Shown in pieces: positions 9,432 to 18,710 of a DNA stretch of 64,000 nucleotides (positions within the stretch are counted from its first letter, which is position 1; each line of letters starts with the position of its first letter). Source of the DNA: Paenibacillus nuruki (lineage in GTDB: Bacteria > Bacillota > Bacilli > Paenibacillales > Paenibacillaceae); assembly GCF_001721045.1 (NCBI RefSeq), contig NZ_MDER01000075.1, positions 62,001 through 126,000 on the forward strand. Reading direction: 5' to 3'. The notes below the pieces were generated by a model. That model did not search any database. It was not told the origin of the DNA and worked only from the letters and a program-made list of their open reading frames with translations. Position numbers and translations under genes: made by a program.

Positions 9432-9707
9432 ATGGAAAAAACATTCAAAATCGTTGACGAAGATGGTATCCACGCACGCCCAGCAACAGCATTGGTAACA
9501 GCTGCTAACAAATTTGCTTCTACAGAATCTTTTGCAGAAGCTAAAGGTAAAAAAGTAACTTTGAAATCAATCCTTGGAGTATTGTCTCTAGGTCTTGAGC
9601 AAGGTGACGTTATCGTTCTTTCTACACAAGGTGCAGAAGAAGATGCAGCATTGAAAGCTTTGACTGACGTTATGGTGAACGAAGGGCTAGGCGAAATCAA
9701 TGGCTAA
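9432..9707 (+). CDS. ptsH: Phosphocarrier protein HPr
   Basis: The 91-aa protein relays phosphate from EI to sugar-specific EII proteins. His14 lies in the GIHARPAT active site. Ser46 in [11 protein letters not shown] is the HPr kinase site; P-Ser-HPr is the CcpA co-repressor in Firmicutes, which fits the cre sites in this window. The N-terminus is one residue shorter before the histidine than in B. subtilis. The start at 9432 gives the family N-terminus, but the ribosome site (GAGAAAGCGAG) is poor for such an abundant protein. The end overlaps ptsI by 8 bases. Confidence 0.96.
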   Translation: MEKTFKIVDEDGIHARPATALVTAANKFASTESFAEAKGKKVTLKSILGVLSLGLEQGDVIVLSTQGAEEDAALKALTDVMVNEGLGEING

Positions 9708-11412
9708 TATTTTGGGAATCGCGGCGTCTTCGGGCATCGCCATTGCCAAAGCATTCCGTCTAGAACATCCTGAATACGAGATTACCAAACGCTCGATTAG
9801 TGATACAGATGCGGAATTGGCTAAACTTGATGCAGCTTTGGAAATTTCCAAAACTGAACTCGAGGCGATCAAAGAACGTACGTTACAAGAAATGGGTGCT
9901 AAAAAAGCAGAGATTTTCGAATCACATTTGTTGATTCTAAATGATCCTGAATTGATTAGCCCTGTAAAAGATAAAATCGCTACAGAAATGGTGAATGCTG
10001 AGTTTGCATTGAATGAAGTTGCAGCTCAATTTGTAACCATGTTTGAAAATATGAAGAGCACTTATCTTCAAGAACGTGCTGCTGATATGAGAGATGTTAG
10101 CAAGCGTGTCTTGAATCACTTGATGGGTGTTAACTTCCAAAGTCCAGCTGAGATCCGTGAAGAAGTCGTTATTATTGCAGAAGATTTGACGCCTTCGGAT
10201 ACCGCTCAATTGGATCGTAATTTTGTTAAAGGCTTCACTACAAATATTGGCGGACGTACTTCTCACTCCGCAATTATGGCTCGCTCGTTGGAAATTCCAG
10301 CAGTAGTCGGTACAAAAGAAGTCATGGAAGTTATTCAAAATGGGGATATCGTTATCGTTGATGGTCTTGAAGGTAATGTTATTGTTAACCCTGATGAAGC
10401 AACTCTTGCTGAGTACCGTGCTAAAGGTGCAGCTTATGAAGCTCAAGTTACTGAATGGCGCAAATTGCGTGATGAAGTAACGGTATCTAAAGACGGAGTA
10501 CATGTTGAATTGGCTGCTAATATCGGTACGCCAAACGATGTGGCTGGTGTATTGGATAATGGCGGCGAAGGCGTAGGTCTATACCGTACAGAATTCTTAT
10601 ACATGGGTCGCGATGAATTGCCTTCTGAAGATGTGCAATTTAACGCGTACAAAACGGTTTTGGAAAAAATGGCAGGTAAACCGGTTGTTGTTCGTACACT
10701 AGATATTGGTGGCGACAAAGAACTACCTTACCTTGTTCTTCCAAAAGAAATGAATCCATTCCTTGGATTCCGTGCCATTCGTCTTTGTCTAGATCGTCAA
10801 GACATTTTCCGTACACAACTACGTGCATTGCTTAGAGCAAGTGTATATGGTGACCTACGTATTATGTTCCCGATGATCGCTACATTGATGGAATTCCGCG
10901 AAGCAAAAGCAGTATTGGTAGAAGAAAAAGAAAAACTGGTTGCTGAAGGTGTTGCTGTTTCTGACAACATTCAACTTGGCATCATGGTGGAAATTCCTTC
11001 TACAGCAGTACTGGCTGACCAATTTGCTAAAGAAGTGGACTTCTTCAGTATCGGTACTAACGATTTGATCCAATACACAATGGCAGCGGATCGTATGAAT
11101 GAACGGGTATCTTACCTGTATCAACCATACAACCCATCTATCTTGCGTTTGGTTAAAATGGTTATCGATGCAGCTCATAAAGAAGGTAAATGGACAGGCA
11201 TGTGTGGTGAGATGGCTGGCGATGCTACAGCAATTCCATTGCTACTCGGTCTAGGTCTGGATGAGTTCAGTATGAGTGCAAGCTCTATTCTTCCAGCACG
11301 TAGCCAACTAGCTAAATTGTCTAAAGCAGACATGCAAGAATTAGCTGCTAAAGCTTTGGATATGCAAACAGCTGAGCAAGTGGTTGAACTGGTACAAGCA
11401 ATCCACGCTTGA
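9700..11412 (+). CDS. ptsI: Phosphoenolpyruvate--protein phosphotransferase (enzyme I)
   Basis: The 570-aa enzyme takes phosphate from PEP and passes it to HPr. The swivelling phosphohistidine is His189 in [13 protein letters not shown]. The C-terminal PEP-binding barrel shows [37 protein letters not shown] and GMCGEMAGD with the catalytic cysteine. Length and order equal B. subtilis EI (570 aa). Translation is coupled to ptsH through the 8-base overlap, and the operon ends in a perfect terminator. Confidence 0.97.
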   Translation: MANILGIAASSGIAIAKAFRLEHPEYEITKRSISDTDAELAKLDAALEISKTELEAIKERTLQEMGAKKAEIFESHLLILNDPELISPVKDKIATEMVNAEFALNEVAAQFVTMFENMKSTYLQERAADMRDVSKRVLNHLMGVNFQSPAEIREEVVIIAEDLTPSDTAQLDRNFVKGFTTNIGGRTSHSAIMARSLEIPAVVGTKEVMEVIQNGDIVIVDGLEGNVIVNPDEATLAEYRAKGAAYEAQVTEWRKLRDEVTVSKDGVHVELAANIGTPNDVAGVLDNGGEGVGLYRTEFLYMGRDELPSEDVQFNAYKTVLEKMAGKPVVVRTLDIGGDKELPYLVLPKEMNPFLGFRAIRLCLDRQDIFRTQLRALLRASVYGDLRIMFPMIATLMEFREAKAVLVEEKEKLVAEGVAVSDNIQLGIMVEIPSTAVLADQFAKEVDFFSIGTNDLIQYTMAADRMNERVSYLYQPYNPSILRLVKMVIDAAHKEGKWTGMCGEMAGDATAIPLLLGLGLDEFSMSASSILPARSQLAKLSKADMQELAAKALDMQTAEQVVELVQAIHA

Positions 11413-11474
11413 TTTTTCTTCCGTTACACGCTTGGCATGATGAGCGTTAATAAGTTTTCCCAACATTTACTTTT

Positions 11475-11510
11475 AGCTGATTTCTCTGTACAGAGAAATC
11501 AGCTTTTTTT
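11475..11510 (+). terminator. Intrinsic terminator after ptsHI
   Basis: AGCTGATTTCTCTG pairs perfectly with CAGAGAAATCAGCT with only a two-base loop as drawn, followed by seven T. Confidence 0.93.
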
Positions 11511-11638
11511 GTTGTTATTATTTCTAATATTGTAGAATACTTATAAATAAAGTAAAAAAAGTTAATTGGATTTCCTCTAACTTCCGAAGTAACTGTTATA
11601 TCTATATTTATAACTGATTACGATAGGGGAAAAAGAAA

Positions 11639-13276
11639 ATGACAATGAACCGGAAAAAGAAATTTAAAACGCTCTCTGTTCAATTTAAAATTATTTTACC
11701 TATCATGTTAGTTGTAGGTACTATTATTTGTTCTATGGTCTATTATATTTTTCTACAAGTTCACGATGAAACAGATGCCCAAGGTATTGCTATGGCAAAG
11801 ATTATCCGAATTGGAGCAGAATTAGCAAGTAACAATCCTAATTCGGGAATAGAAGCGTATCTAAAAGAACTTCATCAACAATTAGGCAATGAACTTCTGT
11901 TTTCAGCAATTTTAAATAAAGACACATCACCTGTATATACGACTGATAATGATTATATGGGCACAACGACATTGCAAACATTTGTAAAAGCAAATCAAGA
12001 TAGTAAAGAATGGGTACTCCAAGATACAACCTATAAGAGCGAAGCCGCCAATCTTTTGGCAACTACATTATCTAATGGGCAAATTCTAGTTTTAATTACT
12101 TCCGAAAATGTATTGCATACCATCCGTAACGTTACACTTGTTGTAGTAACCATAAGTATGGTATTGCTTTTAGTATGTATTTACTGGATTGTATATCGAC
12201 AATTTGAGACATTACGTACATTAGAAAAAATGATGTCTACTATTAGCGAAGGACAGGGCGATCTTACTCAACGTTTAGTCGTTAAAAGTGAAGATGAGAT
12301 TGGACGAGTAGCGAATTCATTTAACCAATTTATCGAAAAAATACAGTCTATTATAGCGCAAGTTCAACAGACAGCAACAGCAACTTCTGTCCATACCAAA
12401 AATGTGTATGATACGTCTATTCATAATATGACAGTTTCTAAAGAAATTGATTATGCTATACAATCGATTACCAAAGCTACAGCAAGTCAGTACGATGAAA
12501 TCGAACAGGGAACTATTTCTATTCGTAAGATAGCTACTGTAATTGAGAATACAGATCAACATGCACAGCATCTGGAAAAACTAAGTACATTGATTGGTCA
12601 ACGTCAACAATCTGGTGAACAAGCAGTTATTTATTTGCAAAATCATATGCAATCATTTGCAAGCTTGTCTGAACAAGTCTCTGTCAATTTAAATCATTTG
12701 ATTACAGAAGTGAATGGTATTGTTAACATGTCTGTTCTTATTCAAGAGATTTCTAAACAGACAGGATTATTAGCACTTAATGCTTCTATAGAGGCTGCTC
12801 GCGCAGGAGAACATGGTAAAGGATTTGCTGTAGTAGCTTCTGAAGTTGGCAAATTGTCAGATCAGTCCAAAGAAGCAACTACTCAAATACAAGATATTTT
12901 GAATCGTATTATTTCTTCTACTACGCTGACCAAAGAAGTGATGAATGCTTCGCAGATTGCTTTAAATGATCAATCACAAAGTGTTGATAATACAAGCGGT
13001 GCTTTTATAGAAATTGGTCAATCCATTCAAGAAATGAACAGTCTTATTGTAAGCATGAAGGATATGACGACTCAATTGAATATTAGCAAAGAACATATTA
13101 TCGACTTTATTCAATCTGCTTCAACGACTACAGAAGAAACAGCTGCTGGCTCACAGGAAGTACTTGCCAGTGTAGAAAATCAAATCAAAATGTCACAACA
13201 AGTAACAGACAATATAGGATTACTAACTGAAAATATTAAAGAGTTAAACGTTATGGTTGATCGCTTTAAAGTATAA
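11639..13276 (+). CDS. Methyl-accepting chemotaxis protein
   Basis: This 545-aa membrane receptor has a first membrane helix at about residues 17-38, an extracellular part of about 120 residues, a second helix at about 164-186, a HAMP linker and a cytoplasmic coiled coil. The coiled coil carries the conserved tip for CheA/CheW contact (QTGLLALNASIEAARAGE ... GFAVVASEVGKLSDQS, about residues 375-410). It would report an unknown ligand to the flagellar motor. The sensor domain is short and I do not recognise its ligand class. AGGGGA precedes the ATG. It stands alone, with no chemotaxis genes nearby. Confidence 0.93.
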   Translation: MTMNRKKKFKTLSVQFKIILPIMLVVGTIICSMVYYIFLQVHDETDAQGIAMAKIIRIGAELASNNPNSGIEAYLKELHQQLGNELLFSAILNKDTSPVYTTDNDYMGTTTLQTFVKANQDSKEWVLQDTTYKSEAANLLATTLSNGQILVLITSENVLHTIRNVTLVVVTISMVLLLVCIYWIVYRQFETLRTLEKMMSTISEGQGDLTQRLVVKSEDEIGRVANSFNQFIEKIQSIIAQVQQTATATSVHTKNVYDTSIHNMTVSKEIDYAIQSITKATASQYDEIEQGTISIRKIATVIENTDQHAQHLEKLSTLIGQRQQSGEQAVIYLQNHMQSFASLSEQVSVNLNHLITEVNGIVNMSVLIQEISKQTGLLALNASIEAARAGEHGKGFAVVASEVGKLSDQSKEATTQIQDILNRIISSTTLTKEVMNASQIALNDQSQSVDNTSGAFIEIGQSIQEMNSLIVSMKDMTTQLNISKEHIIDFIQSASTTTEETAAGSQEVLASVENQIKMSQQVTDNIGLLTENIKELNVMVDRFKV

Positions 13277-13370
13277 ATAATTAGTTAATGGATTCAAAAT
13301 AGTAGATGGATAGAGACTTATATAGATAATTAAGTTAGAAAAATGAGTATATCAATAATTATTCATCTTA

Positions 13371-13423
13371 TAAAAAAATCATCCCATCGACTTGATCAGA
13401 ATAGAAAAGTCGGTGGGATGATT
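13371..13423 (-). terminator. Terminator of the gcvT-gcvPA-gcvPB operon
   Basis: Read on the minus strand, AATCATCCCACCGACTT pairs with AAGTCGATGGGATGATT and is followed by seven T (the A run at 13371-13378). Confidence 0.88.
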
Positions 13424-13436
13424 GGTATGTTGCTAT

Positions 13437-14945
13437 TTAATTACAAGCACAGTTTAATACTGGCTTACGAGCAGCTGTTGTTTCGTCCAAGCGTCTTACT
13501 GCTGTTCCATAAGGAGCATTTAGTAGCAATTCTGGATTGTCTTTCGCTTCACCAGCGATCTGAATCATGGTATCAATAAAAGCATCCAGTGTTTCTTTGC
13601 TTTCTGTTTCTGTAGGTTCGATCATAATACATTCTTCTACATTTAGCGGGAAGTAAACTGTAGGCGGATGGTACCCGAAATCCAGTAACCGCTTAGCAAC
13701 ATCCAGTGTACGAATACCGTACTGTTTGAGCCCTTTACCAGACATCACAAATTCATGCTTACATACGCTTGTATATGGCATTTCATAATGATCTTTAAGA
13801 CGGTGCATCATATAGTTCGCATTCAGAACGGCACATTCAGACACTCGGCGCAGACCTTCAGGTCCATAGCTACGAATATACGTATACGCACGTACAAGAA
13901 TACCAAAGTTACCATAGTATGCTTTGACACGACCGATCGAGTCAGGAGAACCACTACGTAAAGTAAAGGTACCGTCTTCTAATTTTTCAACAACCGGTTC
14001 AGGTAAGAAAGGAAGCAATCTGCTTTTCACACCGACAGGACCTGCACCCGGACCACCGCCACCATGCGGTGTACTCATTGTTTTGTGTAAGTTCAAATGA
14101 ACCACATCAAAGCCCATATCACCCGGACGTGTAATTCCCATAATCGCATTGGAGTTAGCACCATCATAGTACAACAATCCACCAGCTTCATGAACAATCT
14201 GAGCCACTTCACTGATTTGCTTTTCAAAAAGACCCAGTGTATTCGGGTTCGTGAGCATTAATGCAGCTGTGTCTGATCCAACAGCAGCACGCAAAGCATC
14301 GAGATCGACCAAACCTTCTGGAGTAGAAGGAATCGTGATCGTTTGGAATCCAGCTACTGTTGCACTTGCAGGGTTCGTACCATGAGAAGAATCAGGTACG
14401 ATGACTTTGGTACGATGTTCGCCACGTTTTTCATGATACGCACGAATCATCATTAGACCTGTCCATTCTCCATGAGCACCGGCAGCAGGTTGAAGAGTGA
14501 CGGCATCCATGCCTGTTAAAGCAGCAAGGTCATTTTGCAAAGTATGCATCAGTTCCAGTGCCCCTTGAATACTTTGTTGTGGTTGATAAGGATGAATCTT
14601 CGCAAACCCTGCATAACGAGCTACATCTTCATTGACTTTAGGATTGTATTTCATCGTACAAGAACCCAATGGATAGAAGCCATTATCTACGCCAAAGTTA
14701 CGACGGGACAATTCTGTATAATGACGAATCACATCAACTTCATATACTTCAGGTAAAGCAGGTTCTTCTTTACGAAGCATTTCTTGCGGAATCAATTGAG
14801 AGACTTCGACACGAGGAACATCGCAATCCGGTAAAGAATAACCGATTCGACCCGGTTGACTCAATTCAAAAATCAAAGCTTTTTCAGTAACAACAGCGCC
14901 TTGTACAGAAGTAACGGTCTCATGGACTACAGTTTCGTTTGTCAT
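13437..14945 (-). CDS. gcvPB: Glycine dehydrogenase (decarboxylating) subunit 2 (P protein)
   Basis: This 502-aa protein is the PLP-binding half of the two-subunit glycine decarboxylase used by Bacillales. It decarboxylates glycine and passes the aminomethyl group to lipoyl-GcvH. The PLP lysine lies in [20 protein letters not shown] (about residue 287). SHGTNPASA and the Gly-rich phosphate loop are also present. The ATG overlaps the gcvPA stop by 4 bases. The protein ends with a short Cys-containing tail (VLNCACN). Expression depends on the glycine riboswitch at the head of the operon. Confidence 0.95.
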   Translation of the reverse strand: MTNETVVHETVTSVQGAVVTEKALIFELSQPGRIGYSLPDCDVPRVEVSQLIPQEMLRKEEPALPEVYEVDVIRHYTELSRRNFGVDNGFYPLGSCTMKYNPKVNEDVARYAGFAKIHPYQPQQSIQGALELMHTLQNDLAALTGMDAVTLQPAAGAHGEWTGLMMIRAYHEKRGEHRTKVIVPDSSHGTNPASATVAGFQTITIPSTPEGLVDLDALRAAVGSDTAALMLTNPNTLGLFEKQISEVAQIVHEAGGLLYYDGANSNAIMGITRPGDMGFDVVHLNLHKTMSTPHGGGGPGAGPVGVKSRLLPFLPEPVVEKLEDGTFTLRSGSPDSIGRVKAYYGNFGILVRAYTYIRSYGPEGLRRVSECAVLNANYMMHRLKDHYEMPYTSVCKHEFVMSGKGLKQYGIRTLDVAKRLLDFGYHPPTVYFPLNVEECIMIEPTETESKETLDAFIDTMIQIAGEAKDNPELLLNAPYGTAVRRLDETTAARKPVLNCACN

Positions 14946-16297
14946 AGGATTGCCTCCAGTTCAGTTGCCAATAGATCTATCTCTGCTTTGGTACGTTTCT
15001 CTGTGACTGCGAACAAGATATGACCGGACAATTCAGGATAAGATAGGCTTAGATCATAACCACCAATCATGCCTTTAGCTAACAGTTGAGTATTAACATC
15101 AGCGACTGAAGTGCCTTCTGGTAAAGCCAGTACAAATTCATTGAAAAAAGGAGATTGGAACGCTAATTTGACATTAGGGATAGAAGATAAAGTTTGAGCA
15201 GCATAATGAGCTTTTTGCACATTCAGATCAGCTACATCCACCATACCTTGTCTACCCATGACAGATAGATATACCGATGCACACAGCGCAAGCAATGCCT
15301 GATTGGAACAAATATTTGATGTCGCTTTGTCACGACGGATATGTTGCTCACGAGTCTGCAACGTCAATACAAAACCACGTTTACCATCAATATCTTTGGT
15401 CTGACCTACGATTCGTCCGGGCATACGACGCATAAGCGGTTGAGCCACAGCGAAGAATCCACAAGTTGGCCCGCCAAGCGACATCGAAATTCCAAGCGGC
15501 TGTGCATCACCAACAACGATATCAGCTCCAAGTTTACCAGGAGATTCGAGTAGTCCCAGTGAAATAGGATTCGTACTCACTACCAATAAAGCACCTTTGG
15601 CATGAGCAAGATCGGCAACTGCTTGAATCGCTTCAATACCACCGAAAAAGTTAGGGGATTGGACAAGTACAACAGCGGTCTGCTCATCAATCGCTTCAGT
15701 GAGCACCCCAATATCTGTGACTCCATCGCCATAAGGCACTTCAACTACATCCAGATTAAGACCACGAGCATAACTACGAACGACTCCGCGTGATTCAGGA
15801 TGGATCGTAGAAAGAGCAATAATCTTTTTGCGTCCTGTAGCTGATGCTGCAAGGGAAGCTGCTTCGGCAAGTGCTGTTGCGCCATCATACATACTTGCAT
15901 TGGCTACAGCCATTCCTGTCAGTTCACAGATATAGGACTGAAATTCAAAGATCGCTTGTAATTCACCTTGACTGATCTCTGGTTGATATGGAGTATACGC
16001 TGTATAGAATTCAGAACGAGAAATTACATGATTAATCACAGATGGCAAATGGTGATCATACAATCCTGCACCCAGAAAGCTAGTGTACCGATCTGTATCT
16101 GCATTTTGTCCTGCAAGACTAGACATATGACGAGTCAGTGTATATTCATCCAGCATTTCAGACATAGGCATTGTGCCTTGATAACGAAGGGATGCCGGAA
16201 TATCTGTAAATAAATCCTCTATCGAAGAAGCACCAACAACCTCTAACATCTCTGCTTCATTCTGTGGGGTCATTGGAATATAACGATGCGATTTCAT
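14942..16297 (-). CDS. gcvPA: Glycine dehydrogenase (decarboxylating) subunit 1 (P protein)
   Basis: At 451 aa this is the length of the Bacillus GcvPA subunit, which forms the glycine decarboxylase with GcvPB but lacks the PLP lysine. Family stretches include [20 protein letters not shown] near residue 100 and [11 protein letters not shown]. An AAAGGAGT ribosome site lies just upstream on the minus strand. It is the middle gene of gcvT-PA-PB, 43 bases after gcvT and overlapping gcvPB by 4 bases. Confidence 0.95.
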   Translation of the reverse strand: MKSHRYIPMTPQNEAEMLEVVGASSIEDLFTDIPASLRYQGTMPMSEMLDEYTLTRHMSSLAGQNADTDRYTSFLGAGLYDHHLPSVINHVISRSEFYTAYTPYQPEISQGELQAIFEFQSYICELTGMAVANASMYDGATALAEAASLAASATGRKKIIALSTIHPESRGVVRSYARGLNLDVVEVPYGDGVTDIGVLTEAIDEQTAVVLVQSPNFFGGIEAIQAVADLAHAKGALLVVSTNPISLGLLESPGKLGADIVVGDAQPLGISMSLGGPTCGFFAVAQPLMRRMPGRIVGQTKDIDGKRGFVLTLQTREQHIRRDKATSNICSNQALLALCASVYLSVMGRQGMVDVADLNVQKAHYAAQTLSSIPNVKLAFQSPFFNEFVLALPEGTSVADVNTQLLAKGMIGGYDLSLSYPELSGHILFAVTEKRTKAEIDLLATELEAIL

Positions 16298-16340
16298 AAA
16301 GGTAGACTCCTTTGGGCAACATATCAGTCGCCTTGTAATT

Positions 16341-17459
16341 TTATTTAGTGACAGAAGATGCTCGTTTGTAGAAAGGTGCTTTCACCACTTCAGCTTTGAG
16401 CATTTTACCGCGAATCTCAAGTTCTATCGGTGTTCCTAGAGCAGCACTGTCAGCTTCAATTAAAGCAAGTCCAAGATTACGCTTAAGTGTAGGAGATTGA
16501 GTTCCTGTCGTCACTTCGCCGATTTGTCGACCGTTCTGGTAGACAGGATAGTGCGGGCGAGGAATACCACGGTCGATCATTTCTACACCCACTAATTTAC
16601 GAGACAATCCTTTTTCTTTTTGCGCGACTAGAGCCTCTTTGCCTGTGAAATGTTCTTTGTCTAACTTTACAAAATAGCCAAGTCCCGCTTCGAGTGGAGA
16701 AATATCTGCTGACAGCTCTTGACCATACAGAGGAAGACGAGCTTCAAAGCGAAGCGTATCCCGTGCACCCAGTCCACAAGGAATCAAGCCAAGCGGTTCA
16801 CCTGCTTGCAATAGCTTTTCCCAGATGAGAGGAGCATCTGTTGCAGATACATATAGTTCATAACCATCTTCACCGGTGTAACCTGTACGAGAGATGAGCG
16901 CATGAACACCAAAAATCTCAGCTTTTTCGATAAAAGAAAATCCTGCCAGTTCAGCATAACGATCGCTTTGTGTAGCCGCTTGTAAAATAGCAACCGCTTG
17001 AGGACCTTGTAAAGCAATCAAAGCGGTTTGTTCTGAAATGTTCTCAAGAGTGACATTGGCAGGCAAAGACTGCTTCATCCAATCGATATCCTTATCAATA
17101 TTCGAGGCATTGATCACGAGCATATAATGTTCTTCGCCCAGACGATATACCAATAGATCATCGACTACACCACCTGTTGGATAGCACATTAATGTATATT
17201 GGGCTTGTCCATCTTGCAAGCGAGAAGCATCGTTAGTTAATAATTGTTGCAAATAGGCAAGGGAACCTTCACCTGAAATGATCACTTCACCCATATGAGA
17301 AACATCAAATAATCCAGCTTGTTCACGAACCGCTTCATGTTCTTTTTGAATTCCTGTAAATTGAACAGGCAATTCCCAACCGCCAAAATCGATACAGCGT
17401 GGGGAACCGGATTGAGCATAAAGAGGAAAAATCGGCGTACGCTTCAGTTCTGTTGTCAT
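16341..17459 (-). CDS. gcvT: Aminomethyltransferase (T protein of glycine cleavage)
   Basis: The 372-aa enzyme releases ammonia from the aminomethyl-lipoyl GcvH intermediate and transfers the one-carbon unit to tetrahydrofolate. Visible family segments are the N-terminal GGWELPVQF, FDVSHMGEV, RTGYTGEDGYELY and LPLYGQEL, then the C-terminal barrel with PVYQNGRQIGEVTTGTQSP. The ATG at 17459 follows GAGGTGA by 6 bases; an in-frame GTG at 17468 would overlap that site. It is the first gene of the riboswitch-controlled operon. Confidence 0.95.
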   Translation of the reverse strand: MTTELKRTPIFPLYAQSGSPRCIDFGGWELPVQFTGIQKEHEAVREQAGLFDVSHMGEVIISGEGSLAYLQQLLTNDASRLQDGQAQYTLMCYPTGGVVDDLLVYRLGEEHYMLVINASNIDKDIDWMKQSLPANVTLENISEQTALIALQGPQAVAILQAATQSDRYAELAGFSFIEKAEIFGVHALISRTGYTGEDGYELYVSATDAPLIWEKLLQAGEPLGLIPCGLGARDTLRFEARLPLYGQELSADISPLEAGLGYFVKLDKEHFTGKEALVAQKEKGLSRKLVGVEMIDRGIPRPHYPVYQNGRQIGEVTTGTQSPTLKRNLGLALIEADSAALGTPIELEIRGKMLKAEVVKAPFYKRASSVTK

Positions 17460-17548
17460 GATCGTCACCTCATCGAATTAGTTTGTAGCGAAAAATCGCA
17501 TATATCATTTTTTATGAAAAAAGAATAAAATCATCCGAAAAGCTCAAT

Positions 17549-17614
17549 AAAAAAGACAGAGAGAAAAGGAAATAAGCAGGTGCTATACCTGAAATATTTC
17601 TTTTTCTCCCTGTC
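17549..17614 (-). terminator. Riboswitch-controlled terminator ahead of gcvT
   Basis: Read on the minus strand, GACAGGGAGAAAAAGAAATA pairs with TATTTCCTTTTCTCTCTGTC around a loop that has its own CAGGT/ACCTG helix, and six T follow. The 5' arm is also the 3' side of the second aptamer's closing helix. Ligand binding would therefore prevent termination, as in B. subtilis gcvT. Confidence 0.85.
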
Positions 17615-17830
17615 CTTGATACCTGAGAGTTACCTTGTGCTCAATAGCTTATAAGCAACAAGTTTCCCCTTGGGTGATTGGTTGTTATCATTCGGATATT
17701 CGTCGGTGACCGAATGATGCCAATTCTCTCCAGAGCTGCGTCCGGTACAGGTCCCTTTTACCTGAGAGATTCACCATTACTGGCTTACTCCTTCGGCGCT
17801 GTTATGGTTCTGAACAGTCTCTCCCTGTAC
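17606..17830 (-). promoter_or_regulatory. Tandem glycine riboswitch (two aptamers)
   Basis: Aptamer 1 covers 17830-17745, closed by GTACAG/CTGTAC, and contains GGAGAGACTG, GCCGAAGGAGTAA and GAATCTCTCAGGTAAAAGG. Aptamer 2 covers 17739-17606 with CTGGAGAGAATTGGC, ACCCAAGGGGAAACT and GTAACTCTCAGGTATCAAGG. These are the conserved glycine-aptamer motifs, and the linker between the two is only a few bases. The arrangement is an ON switch with the terminator just downstream: high glycine switches on glycine breakdown. Confidence 0.95.
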
Positions 17831-17906
17831 TTTCATTCGCTACATATGATGTTATGTATTTCCGAACATTAAGTATTGAAACAGTAATGAATGTATGTAT
17901 ATTATA

Positions 17907-17935
17907 TTAATACTTGATTCAAAAAGCAATGTCAA
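17907..17935 (-). promoter_or_regulatory. Promoter of the gcvT operon
   Basis: On the minus strand, TTGACA at 17935-17930 is followed after 17 bases by TATTAA at 17912-17907. The start point would fall about 70 bases before aptamer 1. Confidence 0.7.
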
Positions 17936-17940
17936 GAGTA

Positions 17941-17968
17941 TTGACAGTATAATCTGCCTTGCTATACG
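17941..17968 (+). promoter_or_regulatory. Promoter of gcvH
   Basis: TTGACA at 17941-17946 and TATACG at 17963-17968 with 16 bases between; TGC directly before the -10 makes an extended -10. It lies back to back with the gcvT promoter, the two -35 boxes being 5 bases apart. Confidence 0.6.
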
Positions 17969-18014
17969 CTTGTGTGCATGAAGACATTACAACCATGAAC
18001 CGGAGGAATGAACA

Positions 18015-18407
18015 ATGAGTGAGATTAAAGATCAATTGCTGTATAGTGCAGAACATGAATGGGTAGAGCGTATTAGTGATGATACGGTTCGTATCGGTAT
18101 TACTGATTTTGCTCAACATCAGCTAGGAGATATCGTATTTGTTGAATTGCCACAAGCAGGTGCAGAAGTTGCTTCTGAAGCTGTGATCGGCACGATTGAA
18201 TCGGTCAAAACAGTATCTGATCTTTTTAGCCCGGTGACAGGTACGATCACTAATTTTAATCCTGAATTGGAAACAGAACCTGAACTGGTGAACTCTGATC
18301 CTTACGGACGTGGCTGGATGGTTGAAGTTAAAGTCAGTGGTGACCTAGATAGTGCATTATCAAGCCTTTTGAGTGCAGAAGCTTATGCTGAACACGCCCA
18401 AGACTAA
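18015..18407 (+). CDS. gcvH: Glycine cleavage system H protein
   Basis: The 130-aa lipoyl carrier shuttles the aminomethyl group between the P, T and L proteins. The lipoylated lysine lies in GTIESVKTVSDLFSP (about residue 65). EHEWVE near residue 15 and the GDIVFVELP and DPYGRGWMVEVK segments are typical. GGAGGAATGAAC precedes the ATG. It is divergent from gcvT-PA-PB and outside the riboswitch leader, so glycine control would have to reach it some other way. A terminator follows. Confidence 0.97.
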   Translation: MSEIKDQLLYSAEHEWVERISDDTVRIGITDFAQHQLGDIVFVELPQAGAEVASEAVIGTIESVKTVSDLFSPVTGTITNFNPELETEPELVNSDPYGRGWMVEVKVSGDLDSALSSLLSAEAYAEHAQD

Positions 18408-18474
18408 CTCATAATACTGTCAATCTATACAAAAGAAGGATATAAAATCTATTTATATGTATTGTAACAAGAAC

Positions 18475-18509
18475 AAGACTGAAAACCTAGATGGGGATCA
18501 GTCTTTTTT
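18475..18509 (+). terminator. Terminator after gcvH
   Basis: AAGACTGA pairs with TCAGTCTT, followed by six T. Confidence 0.75.
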
Positions 18510-18710
18510 GTTATGTATATTTTTGCTACAGGTAATTAAAGTGCACAATAACGACATTCTTTTTTATTTTAGGTTGGAGGAATCTGCATAATACGATAGA
18601 ATGATTAAATAAAGCAAAAATAGAATTTTTTTACATAGATCCAATAATGAATGTACACTGCGACATGTACAACATACCTATTTTATTGATGATTACCTCT
18701 GGAGGGGAGA

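Noticed and set aside
9937-10503. 188-codon open frame antisense to ptsI
   Set aside because: It is the mirror of a highly conserved enzyme I gene; its translation is rich in Cys/Phe/Ile and has no ribosome site or family features.
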